From the NCBI GenBank assembly GCA_021604105.1, contig BQIW01000033.1, positions 1 to 43,502 of the forward strand: a stretch of 43,502 nucleotides of DNA. The letters run 5' to 3'. The stretch's first letter is position 1; each line of letters starts with the position of its first letter. A program made the position numbers and the translations under genes. Under the pieces are notes generated by a model. It made no database searches. It saw only the letters and a list, made by a program, of their open reading frames with translations, and was not told where the DNA came from. Below are positions 1 through 10,716 of this stretch, piece after piece. This stretch comes from Nitrospirales bacterium. Lineage in GTDB: Bacteria > Nitrospirota > Nitrospiria > Nitrospirales > UBA8639.

Positions 1-434
1 ACATCGACCCACGCATAGCCCTGTTGAAGGAATCGTTTGGCATAGGACCCGATGAGCCCCCGGGGACCGTCATCTTTGAAGGCGGAGATCAACCAGCGAT
101 ATTCGATTGCCCGCCAATATCGGGTTTGATGTAAAAGGGTGGGAATGGTGTGGCCTGGTTTCAGTCCGTTGGGGAGATAGACATCCACTGCAATCTTAAC
201 CCCGTCCCGCATCGTGAGATACTGCGAGGTACGGTGGAATGTCCCGGCTGGCTCTATAACGCTGCTAGCTGAAGAAGATGGACTGGCTGCCGCCGGGTCA
301 GAATGCTCAACATTATTGGGTGCACAACCTGCGAAGAAAAGGAGTGCCAGCCAAAGCAGGAGGAAAGCCCATAAGCGGAAAAATGGGGAAAAACGGCTGG
401 TAGATGGGAAACGGAGATTGTTTTGTCTGAACAT
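1..434 (-). CDS. CocE/NonD-type (peptidase S15 family) hydrolase, exported lipoprotein, 5' part only
   Basis: The gene runs off the left edge, so only the first 144 codons are visible. It starts at ATG 434 on the reverse strand. Residues 1-37 form a signal peptide with an uncharged core (LWAFLLLWLALLFFAGC) and a likely lipobox ending at Cys37, followed by a Ser/Ala-rich linker. From about residue 65 the sequence reads TSQYLTMRDGVKIAVDVYLP, the typical N-terminal strand pair of CocE/NonD and X-Pro dipeptidyl-peptidase (S15) alpha/beta hydrolases. The catalytic Ser-Asp-His region lies outside the window, so activity and substrate cannot be judged. Inference: a membrane-anchored periplasmic or surface esterase/peptidase. 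Family call fairly sure; substrate unknown. Confidence 0.75.
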   Translation of the reverse strand, partial: MFRQNNLRFPSTSRFSPFFRLWAFLLLWLALLFFAGCAPNNVEHSDPAAASPSSSASSVIEPAGTFHRTSQYLTMRDGVKIAVDVYLPNGLKPGHTIPTLLHQTRYWRAIEYRWLISAFKDDGPRGLIGSYAKRFLQQGYAWVD

Positions 435-883
435 ATGGAGTGAACGGGTCTTGGTTTTGATTTTACAGCATTATCATGCTAATCGGGAATTTATCGACTT
501 TGGATCTGCCGGAAAAAACGAACGCCGGTGAACGCATCGCACTTGTGTCCCTAACTTTCGTGTCTAATGTGATTGTCTGCGTTGCCGGGTTTCGCCCACG
601 GCAGGCGACCTACTTTTGTTTTGGCAAAAGTAGGCAAAACCATGGACGCCCCGTCTGGCCTTAGGAGAGCGAACGGACGCCAATCTTAAGAGGGCGGCCC
701 AACTCGCAGAGCTCAAACAAGGGCCGCCCACTGAGGAGAGCGTCCCTCCCTTGGGCCAGCCGGCAGGCGTCGGAGCCGAGGAGACGACCATCTCAGTGAC
801 TCCTGTCGAAGAGCGACATGGATGTTCTGACCTAAATATCAATGGGTTTATGATAGCAAGAGCGTGAAGAGAAGGAGAAGGAG
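435..883. other. Intergenic spacer with two stem-loop repeats
   Basis: No convincing gene lies in this spacer between two divergent genes. It holds a 10-bp perfect inverted repeat (609-618 with 625-634) and a 9-bp GC-rich inverted repeat (692-700 with 721-729), listed separately. Reading frames that cross it on either strand lack ribosome-binding sites and family resemblance. The last bases (866-882) are a purine-rich ribosome-binding region for the gene at 884. Confidence 0.6.
585..735. repeat. Dispersed-repeat-like element with two hairpins
   Basis: Seen: CCTACTTTTG (609-618) pairs perfectly with CAAAAGTAGG (625-634) across a 6-nt loop. GGGCGGCCC (692-700) pairs with GGGCCGCCC (721-729) across a 20-nt loop containing AACTCGCAGAGCTCAAAC. 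I recall both modules, the GGCAAAAGTAGGCAAAACC part and the CCCAACTCGC...GCTCAAAC part, as recurring intergenic repeats in many bacterial genomes. That is memory and not a search. Only one copy is in this window, so its repeat status here is inferred. Confidence 0.5.
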
Positions 884-1435
884 ATGGCCTCCGTGTTTGG
901 ACATGTGATGCTGGCGTATGCCATGGGCAAAAGTCTGAGGACTCCTTTCTACACGGCAAGGTTTTGGTGGTTGACGATGGCCTGTTGCCTGTTGCCGGAT
1001 GCGGATGTGCTGGGACTGGCACTCGGGATTCCGTATGAGCATATGTTGGGGCATCGTGGATTCACCCATTCCATTGTCTTTGCCATACTGGTGGGTGTGG
1101 TGGTGCCTCGGTGGGCTTCACCAACAGTGGTGTTTGGGACCGGACCGTATTGGGTGTTTGCCGTGTATTTCTGTCTCGTTACCCTGTCCCATGGGTTTCT
1201 GGATGCCCTGACCAATGGGGGGCTCGGCATTGCCTTTTTTGCGCCATTCGACTCGACCAGATATTTCTTTCCCTTGAGACCGATAGTCGTTTCGCCGATT
1301 GGGCTCTCGGCCTTTTTATCCCAGGAGGGCATGGGCGTGCTTTTCAGTGAACTGGTGTGGATTGGCATACCGGTTGGGATCTGGTTGTTGTGCCTACGCG
1401 TCATCAGGAAGCCGGAAGGGAAAGGCATCCCATGA
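884..1435 (+). CDS. YdjM/DUF457-type membrane-bound metal-dependent hydrolase family protein
   Basis: A polytopic inner-membrane protein of 183 residues. It shows the family signature: GHVMLAY near the N-terminus, then LPDADVLG (about 37-44), HRGFTHS (about 57-63) and a later HGFLDALTNGG, with His/Asp residues that could bind metal. The family (YdjM, annotated as LexA-regulated putative hydrolase) has no settled function. The start at 884 follows the ribosome-binding site GAAGGAGAAGGAG. The gene ends 88 bases before the CDF transporter and may be co-transcribed with it. Family call good; enzymatic activity is only inferred from the conserved metal-type residues. Confidence 0.8.
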   Translation: MASVFGHVMLAYAMGKSLRTPFYTARFWWLTMACCLLPDADVLGLALGIPYEHMLGHRGFTHSIVFAILVGVVVPRWASPTVVFGTGPYWVFAVYFCLVTLSHGFLDALTNGGLGIAFFAPFDSTRYFFPLRPIVVSPIGLSAFLSQEGMGVLFSELVWIGIPVGIWLLCLRVIRKPEGKGIP

Positions 1436-1523
1436 GACACCAGAGGCCGGACTTTTATCCGGACTATCAGGTAACATTGCGGGTTCTCTCGCCCAAAATG
1501 TTATTCGTATAATTTCAGGTCCG

Positions 1524-2447
1524 ATGGCATCATCCTCAAAAAAAGTTATCTACGCGGCCTTAATTGGGAATAGTCTCATTGCGGTCACCAAATTCGCCGC
1601 TTCGGCGATGACCGGCAGTTCGGTGATGTTGGCCGAAGGTATCCATTCACTGGTGGATACCGGCAATCAAGGGCTTCTGCTCTATGGACTTCACCGCGCC
1701 AAACGACCGGCTGATGAGCGGTATCCATTCGGGTATGGGAAGGAAATCTATTTTTGGAGTTTTGCGGTGGCCATAATGGTCTTCGCCTTGGGCGCGGGAA
1801 TTTCCCTCTATGAGGGCGTGTTGCACATCCTCCATCCGAAACCGATTATCAACCCCATGGTCAACTATATCGTCTTGAGTCTCTCCCTGGTCTTTGAGGG
1901 TGGCGCCTGGTACATGGCTTTCCGGGAATTTTCCCGTGCCAAGGGAAAGTGGTCGTATTTGCAAGCGGTTCAACGGGGAAAGGATCCGACCATCTTTATG
2001 GTCCTCTTTGAGGATTCGGCGGCGGTGCTGGGGTTGGCGGTGGCCTTTATCGGCATCTGGTTGGGACAGGTGACCGGTATTGTTTATATTGACGGCATTG
2101 CAACCTGTATCATCGGGTTGATTTTGGCGGGGATCGCCATGTGGCTCGCGTACGAAACCAAGGGATTGTTGATTGGCGAAAGTGCCAATAAGGAAGTGGT
2201 CCAGAGCATTCGTGACATGGCCAGACAGCTTCCCGGCGTTGAGCATGTGAATGAAGTCCTAACCATGCACATGGGACCGAATTTCATTTTGGTGAATCTG
2301 AGTGTGGACTTTCGAGACGGGGTCACCTCCGAAGAGGTGGAACGTGGCGTGGCCACATTGGATAAGGATATTAAGGTGAAGCATCCACTGGTGAAACGGG
2401 TGTTTGTGGAGGCCGAAGCCAGACGGGTCCTCAAGATTCCGGAATAA
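1524..2447 (+). CDS. Cation diffusion facilitator (CDF) family metal transporter, ZnT9-like
   Basis: Inner-membrane transporter, 307 residues from ATG 1524, expected to export divalent cations such as Zn, Co or Mn by proton antiport. Residues 8-30 form the first membrane helix. The second carries AEGIHSLVD, giving the H41xxxD45 metal-site pattern. RYPFGYGKEIYFWS (about 67-80) and GAGISLYEG (about 90-98) are typical of the SLC30A9/ZnT9-like branch, and the fifth helix region has FEDSAAVLG (about 162-170). The C-terminal 80 residues fit the cytoplasmic ferredoxin-like domain. The frame is open upstream to about 1299, but it overlaps the previous gene and does not look like CDF sequence, so 1524 is preferred. 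Metal specificity cannot be read. Confidence 0.85.
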   Translation: MASSSKKVIYAALIGNSLIAVTKFAASAMTGSSVMLAEGIHSLVDTGNQGLLLYGLHRAKRPADERYPFGYGKEIYFWSFAVAIMVFALGAGISLYEGVLHILHPKPIINPMVNYIVLSLSLVFEGGAWYMAFREFSRAKGKWSYLQAVQRGKDPTIFMVLFEDSAAVLGLAVAFIGIWLGQVTGIVYIDGIATCIIGLILAGIAMWLAYETKGLLIGESANKEVVQSIRDMARQLPGVEHVNEVLTMHMGPNFILVNLSVDFRDGVTSEEVERGVATLDKDIKVKHPLVKRVFVEAEARRVLKIPE

Positions 2448-2519
2448 TGCATCACGGTCTTTGCGTTGATGAAGTGCAAACCGGCGCTTAAGGCCTAAGA
2501 AAAGGGATAGACGATCGCG

Positions 2520-4103
2520 ATGGGTGAAACCCGGGTTGATTTGCTTCATCTGCTTGAAGATTTGCGGGATGCCTATCCGGGCGCGCTCGAAGACACCATC
2601 CTTACCGAAATCATTGCGAACGCTCTGGATTCAGGAGCCAGCCGGATTGTGATGGAAGTGAATCCGTCTGCGAGCACGTTGATGGTGAGAGATAACGGGT
2701 CGGGCATGCAACGGAAAGACTTAGCCCGGTATCATGACATTGCCTCCAGCACCAAACGACGGGGACAGGGGATTGGCTTTGCCGGTGTGGGTATTAAGCT
2801 GGGGTTGTTGGTATGTCAGGAAGTCCTGACGGAAACCAAGCGAGGACACACGCATGTGTCGACCACATGGCATTTGTCGTCACGGCATCGGGCTCCCTGG
2901 AAATGGGTCCCTCCGATCGGCATGGTGATTCAACAAGGCACTGCTGTTCGTCTGAAACTCCACAATATTCTCTCTCCACTCCTGGATCAGGCATTTATCG
3001 GGACGGCCATCTCCAGACATTTCCAACCGTTGCTGGATCCCACGTTTTCCCCCATCCTGAATGCTCACTATCCCCACGGGGTGACTTTTGAAATTAATGG
3101 GGTGGATCTGCCGCCTCAACGCTTTGAGGCGCCGCTGCATGCGCCTTTGGAAATTCGCTTGGCGCGCAAACGGAAACCCTCTGCGGTGGGATATCTGGTG
3201 CGGACGGGAAATCCCTTGCCCAACGATCTTCAAGGATTGGCCATTAGCACCTTTGGCAAAGTCATCAAGTCCGGGTGGGATTGGTTGGGGATCACTCCGC
3301 AGGCACGGGAACACATTTCCGGGCTGATCGAGGTGCCTGGCCTGGCGGCCAGCCTCACATTAAATAAGGGTGATTTCATTCGTGTGGGAGCACGAGGCGC
3401 GATATATTTGGCCTATCGGAAAGCCATTCAGGAAGCCGTTCAGCGTCAACTTTCAGAATGGGGAGTGGTGGATAATCCGGTCGAGGAAACCCCACCACGC
3501 CAAATCAGACCGCTGGAACGGGATCTTGAGCGCGTGTTGGAGGATCTCTCCGACCTCTTTCCGCTCCTGGGCTCGTTGGTCGAACATCGGAAGGGCGGGC
3601 AGAAGCGGTTACCGTTGGGAACGCCGGGCCCCTACGAGTCTATGCGGGCGGTGAGGGTTCCCGGAGAAGCCTCGCAGGATCAGGAAACGGAAGAAGAACT
3701 GTTCGTTCAACCTCCCGGCAATGAATCCCCAGGTGGAGAAACCCAGCGTGAGTCTCGCGAGCCGGGAGAAGATGCCTCGGTGGTATCTGACTTTCTGCTG
3801 CCGGACCGAGGCAGCCGAAGGGCTCCAGCCCGATTTGGGCTCGGTATTCAATTTGAAGACCGGGAAGATGATCAGGAAATCGGGCGGTTGGTGGAATCAA
3901 CGGTGTGGGTGAATCGCGCCCATCCTGCCTATCAACGGGCGGTGGCGACACGGTCGGTCGGTTATCATATTGCTCTGGCGGTGGGGTTGGCCTTGGCACC
4001 CCTAGCCGTAGAGGCTTCAAGCGAGCATGAATTTCTCACGGCTTTTCTCTCCTGTTGGGGCGAGGCCGGTCTTCCCAAGAAATCGAAGCCACGCAAGCGG
4101 TAA
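2520..4103 (+). CDS. Stand-alone GHKL (HATPase_c_3) ATP-binding protein
   Basis: 527 residues, predicted soluble. The N-terminal 200 residues form a Bergerat-fold ATPase like MutL, Hsp90 and MORC. E30-x3-N34-x2-D37 is the N box, DNGSGM at 58-63 the G1 box, and GFAGVGIKLG at 86-95 the G2 lid. A transducer-like segment follows. Residues of about 340-450 are acidic, Pro/Glu-rich and probably disordered. The C-terminus has a VWVNRAHPAYQRAV motif and a hydrophobic helix region (about 455-515). It has no histidine-kinase dimerisation/phosphoacceptor domain and no MutL endonuclease domain. The start at 2520 has AAAGGGAT upstream. Function unknown; a DNA- or chaperone-type ATPase role is only inference. 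Confidence 0.75.
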   Translation: MGETRVDLLHLLEDLRDAYPGALEDTILTEIIANALDSGASRIVMEVNPSASTLMVRDNGSGMQRKDLARYHDIASSTKRRGQGIGFAGVGIKLGLLVCQEVLTETKRGHTHVSTTWHLSSRHRAPWKWVPPIGMVIQQGTAVRLKLHNILSPLLDQAFIGTAISRHFQPLLDPTFSPILNAHYPHGVTFEINGVDLPPQRFEAPLHAPLEIRLARKRKPSAVGYLVRTGNPLPNDLQGLAISTFGKVIKSGWDWLGITPQAREHISGLIEVPGLAASLTLNKGDFIRVGARGAIYLAYRKAIQEAVQRQLSEWGVVDNPVEETPPRQIRPLERDLERVLEDLSDLFPLLGSLVEHRKGGQKRLPLGTPGPYESMRAVRVPGEASQDQETEEELFVQPPGNESPGGETQRESREPGEDASVVSDFLLPDRGSRRAPARFGLGIQFEDREDDQEIGRLVESTVWVNRAHPAYQRAVATRSVGYHIALAVGLALAPLAVEASSEHEFLTAFLSCWGEAGLPKKSKPRKR

Positions 4104-4221
4104 GATTTCGTCGGAAATAGAGAATGGAATTGTTGAATAGTTAAATTTCCTTCAGTTTAAGTTCCAACATATTATTGCGAGGCAATCGGGAGCAATGAGA
4201 GAGGGTTGGGTGGAAAGAACC

Positions 4222-5535
4222 TTAATCCTGATCGGTATTCTCGATTTCCAATACCACCGGGCAATGATCGGAGAGAAAGCGGTAGGCGAGGGGATAGTTT
4301 CCTCGAATGCGTTCACAACCTGCCACGGCGCAATAGCCGGTGACCTGAACGGTGGTGACGGTGACTTCCTGCATCTCTCGTGGAACCAGCACATGATCCA
4401 GCCATCCTCCGCGTCCGCGAAAATAGTGGGAACATTGTGGATGTAAGGTCAGATCAACAAACCCGGGCTTTTCCTTGGCAACTTTTCTACGCAAATTTTT
4501 CAGCTCGGAGTCCCGTGATTTCCAATCCCCGGCGCCCATCGTATTGAAGTCGCCGAGCAGGACCACATCCCGATCGTGAGCCAGGAGGGGAGCAATCGTT
4601 TCATCAATCCGGTTTAAGGCGTGATGCCGATCCTCTACGGCAAACACGGTGGGACCGGACTTTAAATGCAATCCGATCAGATGAAAATCAACGCCATAGG
4701 GGACTCTGGCCTGTACCCAGGCATATTGCCCTGGACGTAACCCGGAGGTGCAGGCGTTGTTGGCCGATTTCGCCCTCGCATTAAATTGCCACAAACTTTC
4801 AAATTGCGATAAGGACACGCGGGTGTCGTTCCACAACAGGCCGACATGATGGTCCTCGGGCCGGCCGCATGGTTGGCGATACCACCGCCATGTGGCTCCG
4901 GTCTGTTGATTCAGTGAATCGATGATCCGGTCCCAGGCTTTGGTGGCTTCCGGGGTCGCGAGACTTTCCTGGACCGCGAGAATATCAATTTGCATCCAAC
5001 GTATCGCACAGATCAGCCATTCGAGATCGGTCGGATCGGCATGATTTTCACTGTGGTCAGTTGGCTGGCCGATGGGAAACCATCTGATATTCCATGTGGC
5101 CAGCCGGATCTTGTCAGAAGATTCTTCAGCCATACGGCTGCCTTGCTTGACGGCGGTCTCGCACTGATCCCGGCTGGCCCATACTTCGTGCTCTCCTTCC
5201 CCGGCGGTGAGGGGAAGGTCGGATTTGGGAGGCGGATTTGGCGGCGGTGAACCGGCTATGAGATATTTTTTATGGACCCAGGCCGTGTCATCATTGGGCA
5301 GACGAAGGAAAAGCCATTGGCCATTCTGTGCGGTCTGTTCAATGGTGGCAGAAGTGCCCGTCGGGACATGCTTCAGATAGCTCGGGGCCGGGTTGCGATG
5401 GAGCGGAACGCCAATGGGTTTCGTGGCCTCAAGAATCACCGATTGCCCAACCTCAAAATCCTGGGCGAAGGTGATGGTCCAGCCACACATGGTGAACCAG
5501 CATACAAAGCCGAAGGTAGAGATAAGTTTATGCAT
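4222..5535 (-). CDS. Exported SH3-domain plus endonuclease/exonuclease/phosphatase (EEP) family protein
   Basis: 437 residues. Residues 1-24 are a signal peptide ending in TFAQ. About 30-93 looks like a bacterial SH3 domain (VILEATKPIGVPL ... WLFLRL ... AWVHKKYL). A Pro-rich linker follows. From about 143 there is an EEP (DNase I/exonuclease III fold) domain with the expected motif series: TWN147-149, QE189-190, H290, GDFN328-331, D380-H381 and SDHCPV422-427. Metal-binding and catalytic residues therefore appear complete. Likely a periplasmic or extracellular phosphodiesterase or nuclease; the substrate may be DNA, RNA or a phospho-compound. It stands alone on the reverse strand, convergent with the GHKL gene. 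Ten cysteines, unusual for a cytoplasmic EEP enzyme, may form disulfides. Confidence 0.8.
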   Translation of the reverse strand: MHKLISTFGFVCWFTMCGWTITFAQDFEVGQSVILEATKPIGVPLHRNPAPSYLKHVPTGTSATIEQTAQNGQWLFLRLPNDDTAWVHKKYLIAGSPPPNPPPKSDLPLTAGEGEHEVWASRDQCETAVKQGSRMAEESSDKIRLATWNIRWFPIGQPTDHSENHADPTDLEWLICAIRWMQIDILAVQESLATPEATKAWDRIIDSLNQQTGATWRWYRQPCGRPEDHHVGLLWNDTRVSLSQFESLWQFNARAKSANNACTSGLRPGQYAWVQARVPYGVDFHLIGLHLKSGPTVFAVEDRHHALNRIDETIAPLLAHDRDVVLLGDFNTMGAGDWKSRDSELKNLRRKVAKEKPGFVDLTLHPQCSHYFRGRGGWLDHVLVPREMQEVTVTTVQVTGYCAVAGCERIRGNYPLAYRFLSDHCPVVLEIENTDQD

Positions 5536-5803
5536 GTCCTTTACTTAACAAACTTGGGATAGAATACCAAGTAGGACCCGGGGTGGCTGTTAGGCGGGAA
5601 TAGGCCGTGTGTTTTTTGGTAGTAATCCTGACGTCCCCGCTGCGTCACACCCGGCCGACTTGATTGCATGAGGAAACGAGGTCGATGCTTCAGGGAGGCA
5701 GGCGCCTGGGCGGGAGAAAGGGCTCGTCCTCTGCTTCGAGTATGCGATAATGAATACAACATCCGGATCTTCACCCCACGCACGTTTTTGAGGAGTCACC
5801 CTG

Positions 5804-7486
5804 ATGAGTCATTCTTCCACGAATCTCGACATCGCCAACCGCATTCCCTTGCAACCCATCGCCGAAGTGGCCCGGGAAAAACTTCACCTGGATGCAAGTC
5901 AAATCGAATCGTATGGGCGGTATAAGGCCAAAATTCCCTTAGCGTCCCTCCCGCCATTTCCGAATCAGCCGGAGAGCAAGCTTATTTTGGTGACCGCCAT
6001 GAGTCCGACGATGGCGGGAGAAGGAAAGACCACGACGCTGATCGGTCTGGTAGACGGCTTGAATAAGATCGGGAAACGGGCTGTTGCGGCCGTTCGGGAG
6101 CCAAGCCTGGGGCCCTGTTTCGGAATGAAGGGCGGCGGATGTGGGGGAGGGTATGCTCAGGTTGTCCCTATGACCGACATCAATTTACATTTTACGGGGG
6201 ACTTTCATGCCATCACCTCTGCGCACAATATGTTGGCCGCCCTGGTAGACAATCATTTGTATTGGGGGCACAAACCTCACATTGATCCCCGTCGGGTCAC
6301 CTGGGGTCGGGTCATGGACGTGAATGATCGGTCATTGCGATCCGTGGTCACGGGACTTGGGGGGAAATCCAACGGGTTTACCCGAGAAGGACGGTTTGAC
6401 ATCACCGCAGCCTCGGAAGTCATGGCTATTCTGTGTCTGGCGACGGACCTCCAGGATCTTCAGCAACGATTAGGTCGTATCAAAGTGGGGAGAACGGTCA
6501 ACAAGGAAATGGTCTTTGCGAAAGATATCCAGGCGGAAGGAGCCATGACCGTCTTACTCAAGGAGGCTCTCAATCCCAATCTTGTACAGACCCTGGAACA
6601 TAATCCGGCCCTGGTTCATGGTGGCCCGTTCGGGAACATCGCCCATGGGTGTAGTTCCGTCGTGGCCACCAAGGCCGCGCTGACTCTCGCGGATTACGTC
6701 GTCACAGAAGGAGGGTTTGGCGCCGATCTCGGGGCCGAGAAGTTTTTTAACATTAAATGCCGACGATCCGGTCTCACGCCGGCATGTGCCGTGGTGGTCG
6801 GGACGATTAAGGCATTAAAACTTCATGGTGGAGCCCAGGAAAAAGAACTTGAGCAAGAAGATCTGGACGCACTCCGTCAAGGGTTGCCGAATTTATTGCG
6901 CCATTTGGATAATGTGAAAAAATTCGGCGTCCCCGCGGTTGTGGCTATTAACCAATTTACGAGTGATACGAAGCGGGAGTTGGAACTGGTGGAACAGGCG
7001 TGCGCGAATCATGGGGTCAAAATGGCACTGGCGAATCATTGGGCAGAAGGCGGTGCTGGTGCCGTGTGTTTGGCCGAAACCGTTCGTGATGTCATCGAAA
7101 AAGAACCCGCCGACTTTCGCGTGCTGTATCCTGATGCGATGCCGTTGGCAGAAAAAGTGCGAATTATCGCGAGGGAGATTTATCGGGCCGAGGATGTAGA
7201 GATTCCGCCGGCTGTCCATGCCCGTTTTGCGGAACTCGAAAAAAACGGGTTTGGGCATTTCCCCATTTGTATGGCGAAGACGCAATACAGCTTTTCCACC
7301 GACCCTGCCAACAAGGGAGCTCCGACCGGATTTACGGTTCCGGTGCGAGAGGTTCGCCTCGCGATGGGCGCAGGATTTGTGGTGATCATTACAGGGGATA
7401 TGATGACGATGCCCGGTCTTCCGCGTGTCCCGGCGGCTCAATCGATCGGCATCGACGCCAAAGGGAATATTGTGGGGTTGTTTTAG
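5804..7486 (+). CDS. fhs: Formate--tetrahydrofolate ligase
   Basis: Cytoplasmic enzyme (EC 6.3.4.3) that makes 10-formyl-THF from formate, THF and ATP, feeding purine, fMet and serine/C1 metabolism. The 560 residues match the usual length. PTMAGEGKTTT (about 68-78) is the family P-loop, and the REPSLGPCFGMKGG and DFHAITSAHNM signatures follow. The end (PGLPRVPAAQSIGID) is also typical. ATG 5804 has GAGGAG eight bases upstream. The 268-bp spacer before it shows no riboswitch I can recognise. It converges with the hemerythrin-like gene 51 bases downstream and probably forms its own unit. High certainty. Confidence 0.96.
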   Translation: MSHSSTNLDIANRIPLQPIAEVAREKLHLDASQIESYGRYKAKIPLASLPPFPNQPESKLILVTAMSPTMAGEGKTTTLIGLVDGLNKIGKRAVAAVREPSLGPCFGMKGGGCGGGYAQVVPMTDINLHFTGDFHAITSAHNMLAALVDNHLYWGHKPHIDPRRVTWGRVMDVNDRSLRSVVTGLGGKSNGFTREGRFDITAASEVMAILCLATDLQDLQQRLGRIKVGRTVNKEMVFAKDIQAEGAMTVLLKEALNPNLVQTLEHNPALVHGGPFGNIAHGCSSVVATKAALTLADYVVTEGGFGADLGAEKFFNIKCRRSGLTPACAVVVGTIKALKLHGGAQEKELEQEDLDALRQGLPNLLRHLDNVKKFGVPAVVAINQFTSDTKRELELVEQACANHGVKMALANHWAEGGAGAVCLAETVRDVIEKEPADFRVLYPDAMPLAEKVRIIAREIYRAEDVEIPPAVHARFAELEKNGFGHFPICMAKTQYSFSTDPANKGAPTGFTVPVREVRLAMGAGFVVIITGDMMTMPGLPRVPAAQSIGIDAKGNIVGLF

Positions 7487-7537
7487 GAAGGAGCACGAGA
7501 ACGTGACTGGCCGCAGGGGGTGTGCCGGTCGAGGAGA

Positions 7538-7978
7538 TCAGTTTCCCATTCGGGCGAGCAGGGAGGCCCGCTCTTCGTCGCTGACGCAAGTGTCAATCCA
7601 CGGATAGAGGATTTTTTCTTCCTTCACATTGTGAGCAGTTAACACCTGAAGTAAACCTTCTTCCGCCTCTTCAGTGGTAAGGTCGCCTTCTGCGACTTTT
7701 GCCTGAATTTGTTCCAGCAAGTCCTTGATCTGCCGATGCTCATTTCGCATCACTCCGGTCGGTCCATGGTCTCTGGCCATTTCCGCTTGAGCCTCAAAGA
7801 CCGGAAAAAGAATCTCCTCCTCCCACCTGATATGTCGGTGAAGTCCGGTTTTTAATTCTTGAAACAATAACCGGGCTGTTTGAGCATCCTGCTTCTTGAT
7901 TGTGTGAAACCGGTTGAATATCTCATCCAGGCGGTCATGATCCTGTTCCATAAACTCCGCGATCGTGGTTGTAGGCAT
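7538..7978 (-). CDS. Hemerythrin HHE-domain protein
   Basis: 146 residues, all-helical, no signal peptide. The HHE pattern is visible: MEQDHDRLDEIFNRF with H14, LHRHIRWEEEILFP with H47/H49 and E53-E55, RNEHRQIKDLLEQ, and TAHNVKEEKILYPWID near the C-terminus. These His/Glu residues would bind a diiron centre for O2 or NO sensing or storage, or protection from oxidants. That role is known for the family but not shown here. It is divergent from uvrB with 121-139 bases between the start codons, and convergent with fhs. Family assignment is sure; physiological role unknown. Confidence 0.9.
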   Translation of the reverse strand: MPTTTIAEFMEQDHDRLDEIFNRFHTIKKQDAQTARLLFQELKTGLHRHIRWEEEILFPVFEAQAEMARDHGPTGVMRNEHRQIKDLLEQIQAKVAEGDLTTEEAEEGLLQVLTAHNVKEEKILYPWIDTCVSDEERASLLARMGN

Positions 7979-8117
7979 AGGTCCTCCGCTTATGTGGGGT
8001 GGGTGTCCCTGGTGTTCTTAGATAATCCTGGCTTGATCAGCATGGAAGCGTCAAGAGAATTCATGGATTCCATCGGTATGACTGCCTCCCGCAATCGCCT
8101 TGTGCTACATTGACAAG

Positions 8118-10124
<2,007 letters not shown>

Positions 10125-10162
10125 TTCGGGACCATCGCCTTCTTTAGTGCTCCCTTAGTTCA

Positions 10163-10193
10163 AATCCGGGCTAGGGACCCGGTTCCTTTTCTT
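10163..10193 (+). terminator. Weak intrinsic terminator after uvrB
   Basis: A 5-bp GC stem, CCGGG (10166-10170) with CCCGG (10178-10182), has a 7-nt loop and a pyrimidine tail TTCCTTTTCTT. It lies 41 bases after the uvrB stop. The stem is short and the T run is interrupted, so this is a modest call. Confidence 0.4.
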
Positions 10194-10253
10194 GTTGGTT
10201 GCCACGCCGGAAAGAGAGAGGGTTGAGAGGTACGGTCAGGCGTTTGAGTTGGT

Positions 10254-10517
10254 TTAAATGTGTTTATAAACGTAAGCGCCGAGGAACATCCCCAACACGG
10301 TGAGGAGGTTCATTTTCAAGAGGAAACCGAGTGTGAATTTTATCAGGACCAAATTGACGGTCACGGGTGGGTCTAAGCCTAGGTTTAACGCCTGAGTGAA
10401 AATATTTTGCACGGTGCCCTGAGGAGCCACGACCTGAAGAATTTCCCCTAAAATACTGCCTAACAGCCCGCCAATAAATATAAATAAGAGTAAGTAGCTT
10501 CCACTCTTTTTTAACAC
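10254..10517 (-). CDS. DUF4321 domain membrane protein
   Basis: A small inner-membrane protein of 87 residues. It begins KKSGSYLLLFIFIGGLLGSILGEI, the usual start of DUF4321 proteins. A second hydrophobic helix covers about 64-84 (LKMNLLTVLGMFLGAYVY), and a Pro-containing amphipathic stretch lies between them. The start is GTG at 10517, with GGGAGG seven bases upstream, which settles the start. The family has no known function. It is convergent with uvrB. Confidence 0.8.
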   Translation of the reverse strand: MLKKSGSYLLLFIFIGGLLGSILGEILQVVAPQGTVQNIFTQALNLGLDPPVTVNLVLIKFTLGFLLKMNLLTVLGMFLGAYVYKHI

Positions 10518-10716
10518 CCGTTGCCTCCCGGCGCATGGTTGGGGATCAGAGACTTGTGTGTATGCAAACGCTGGAATGTATCAGAAATTTGCACGAAATG
10601 ATGGCTGGAATGGCCCAAGAATATGCTTAGGGTAAACTGCTGAATACCTTACAAGAAACATGGAATTGAGTCAAGAAATAGCCTGGCGCCAAAAGTCTGT
10701 GGCCACATGAAAGTGT

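Noticed and set aside
564-1440. Reverse-strand open frames opposite the YdjM-type gene
   Set aside because: They mirror codon bias of the real gene, have no ribosome-binding site and no family resemblance.
5541-5799. Short reverse-strand frames in the spacer before fhs
   Set aside because: Low-complexity composition, no ribosome-binding site and no recognisable domain; they overlap the fhs upstream region.
5536-5803. Possible THF riboswitch before fhs
   Set aside because: None of the conserved THF-riboswitch core motifs or a clear pairing scheme is visible.
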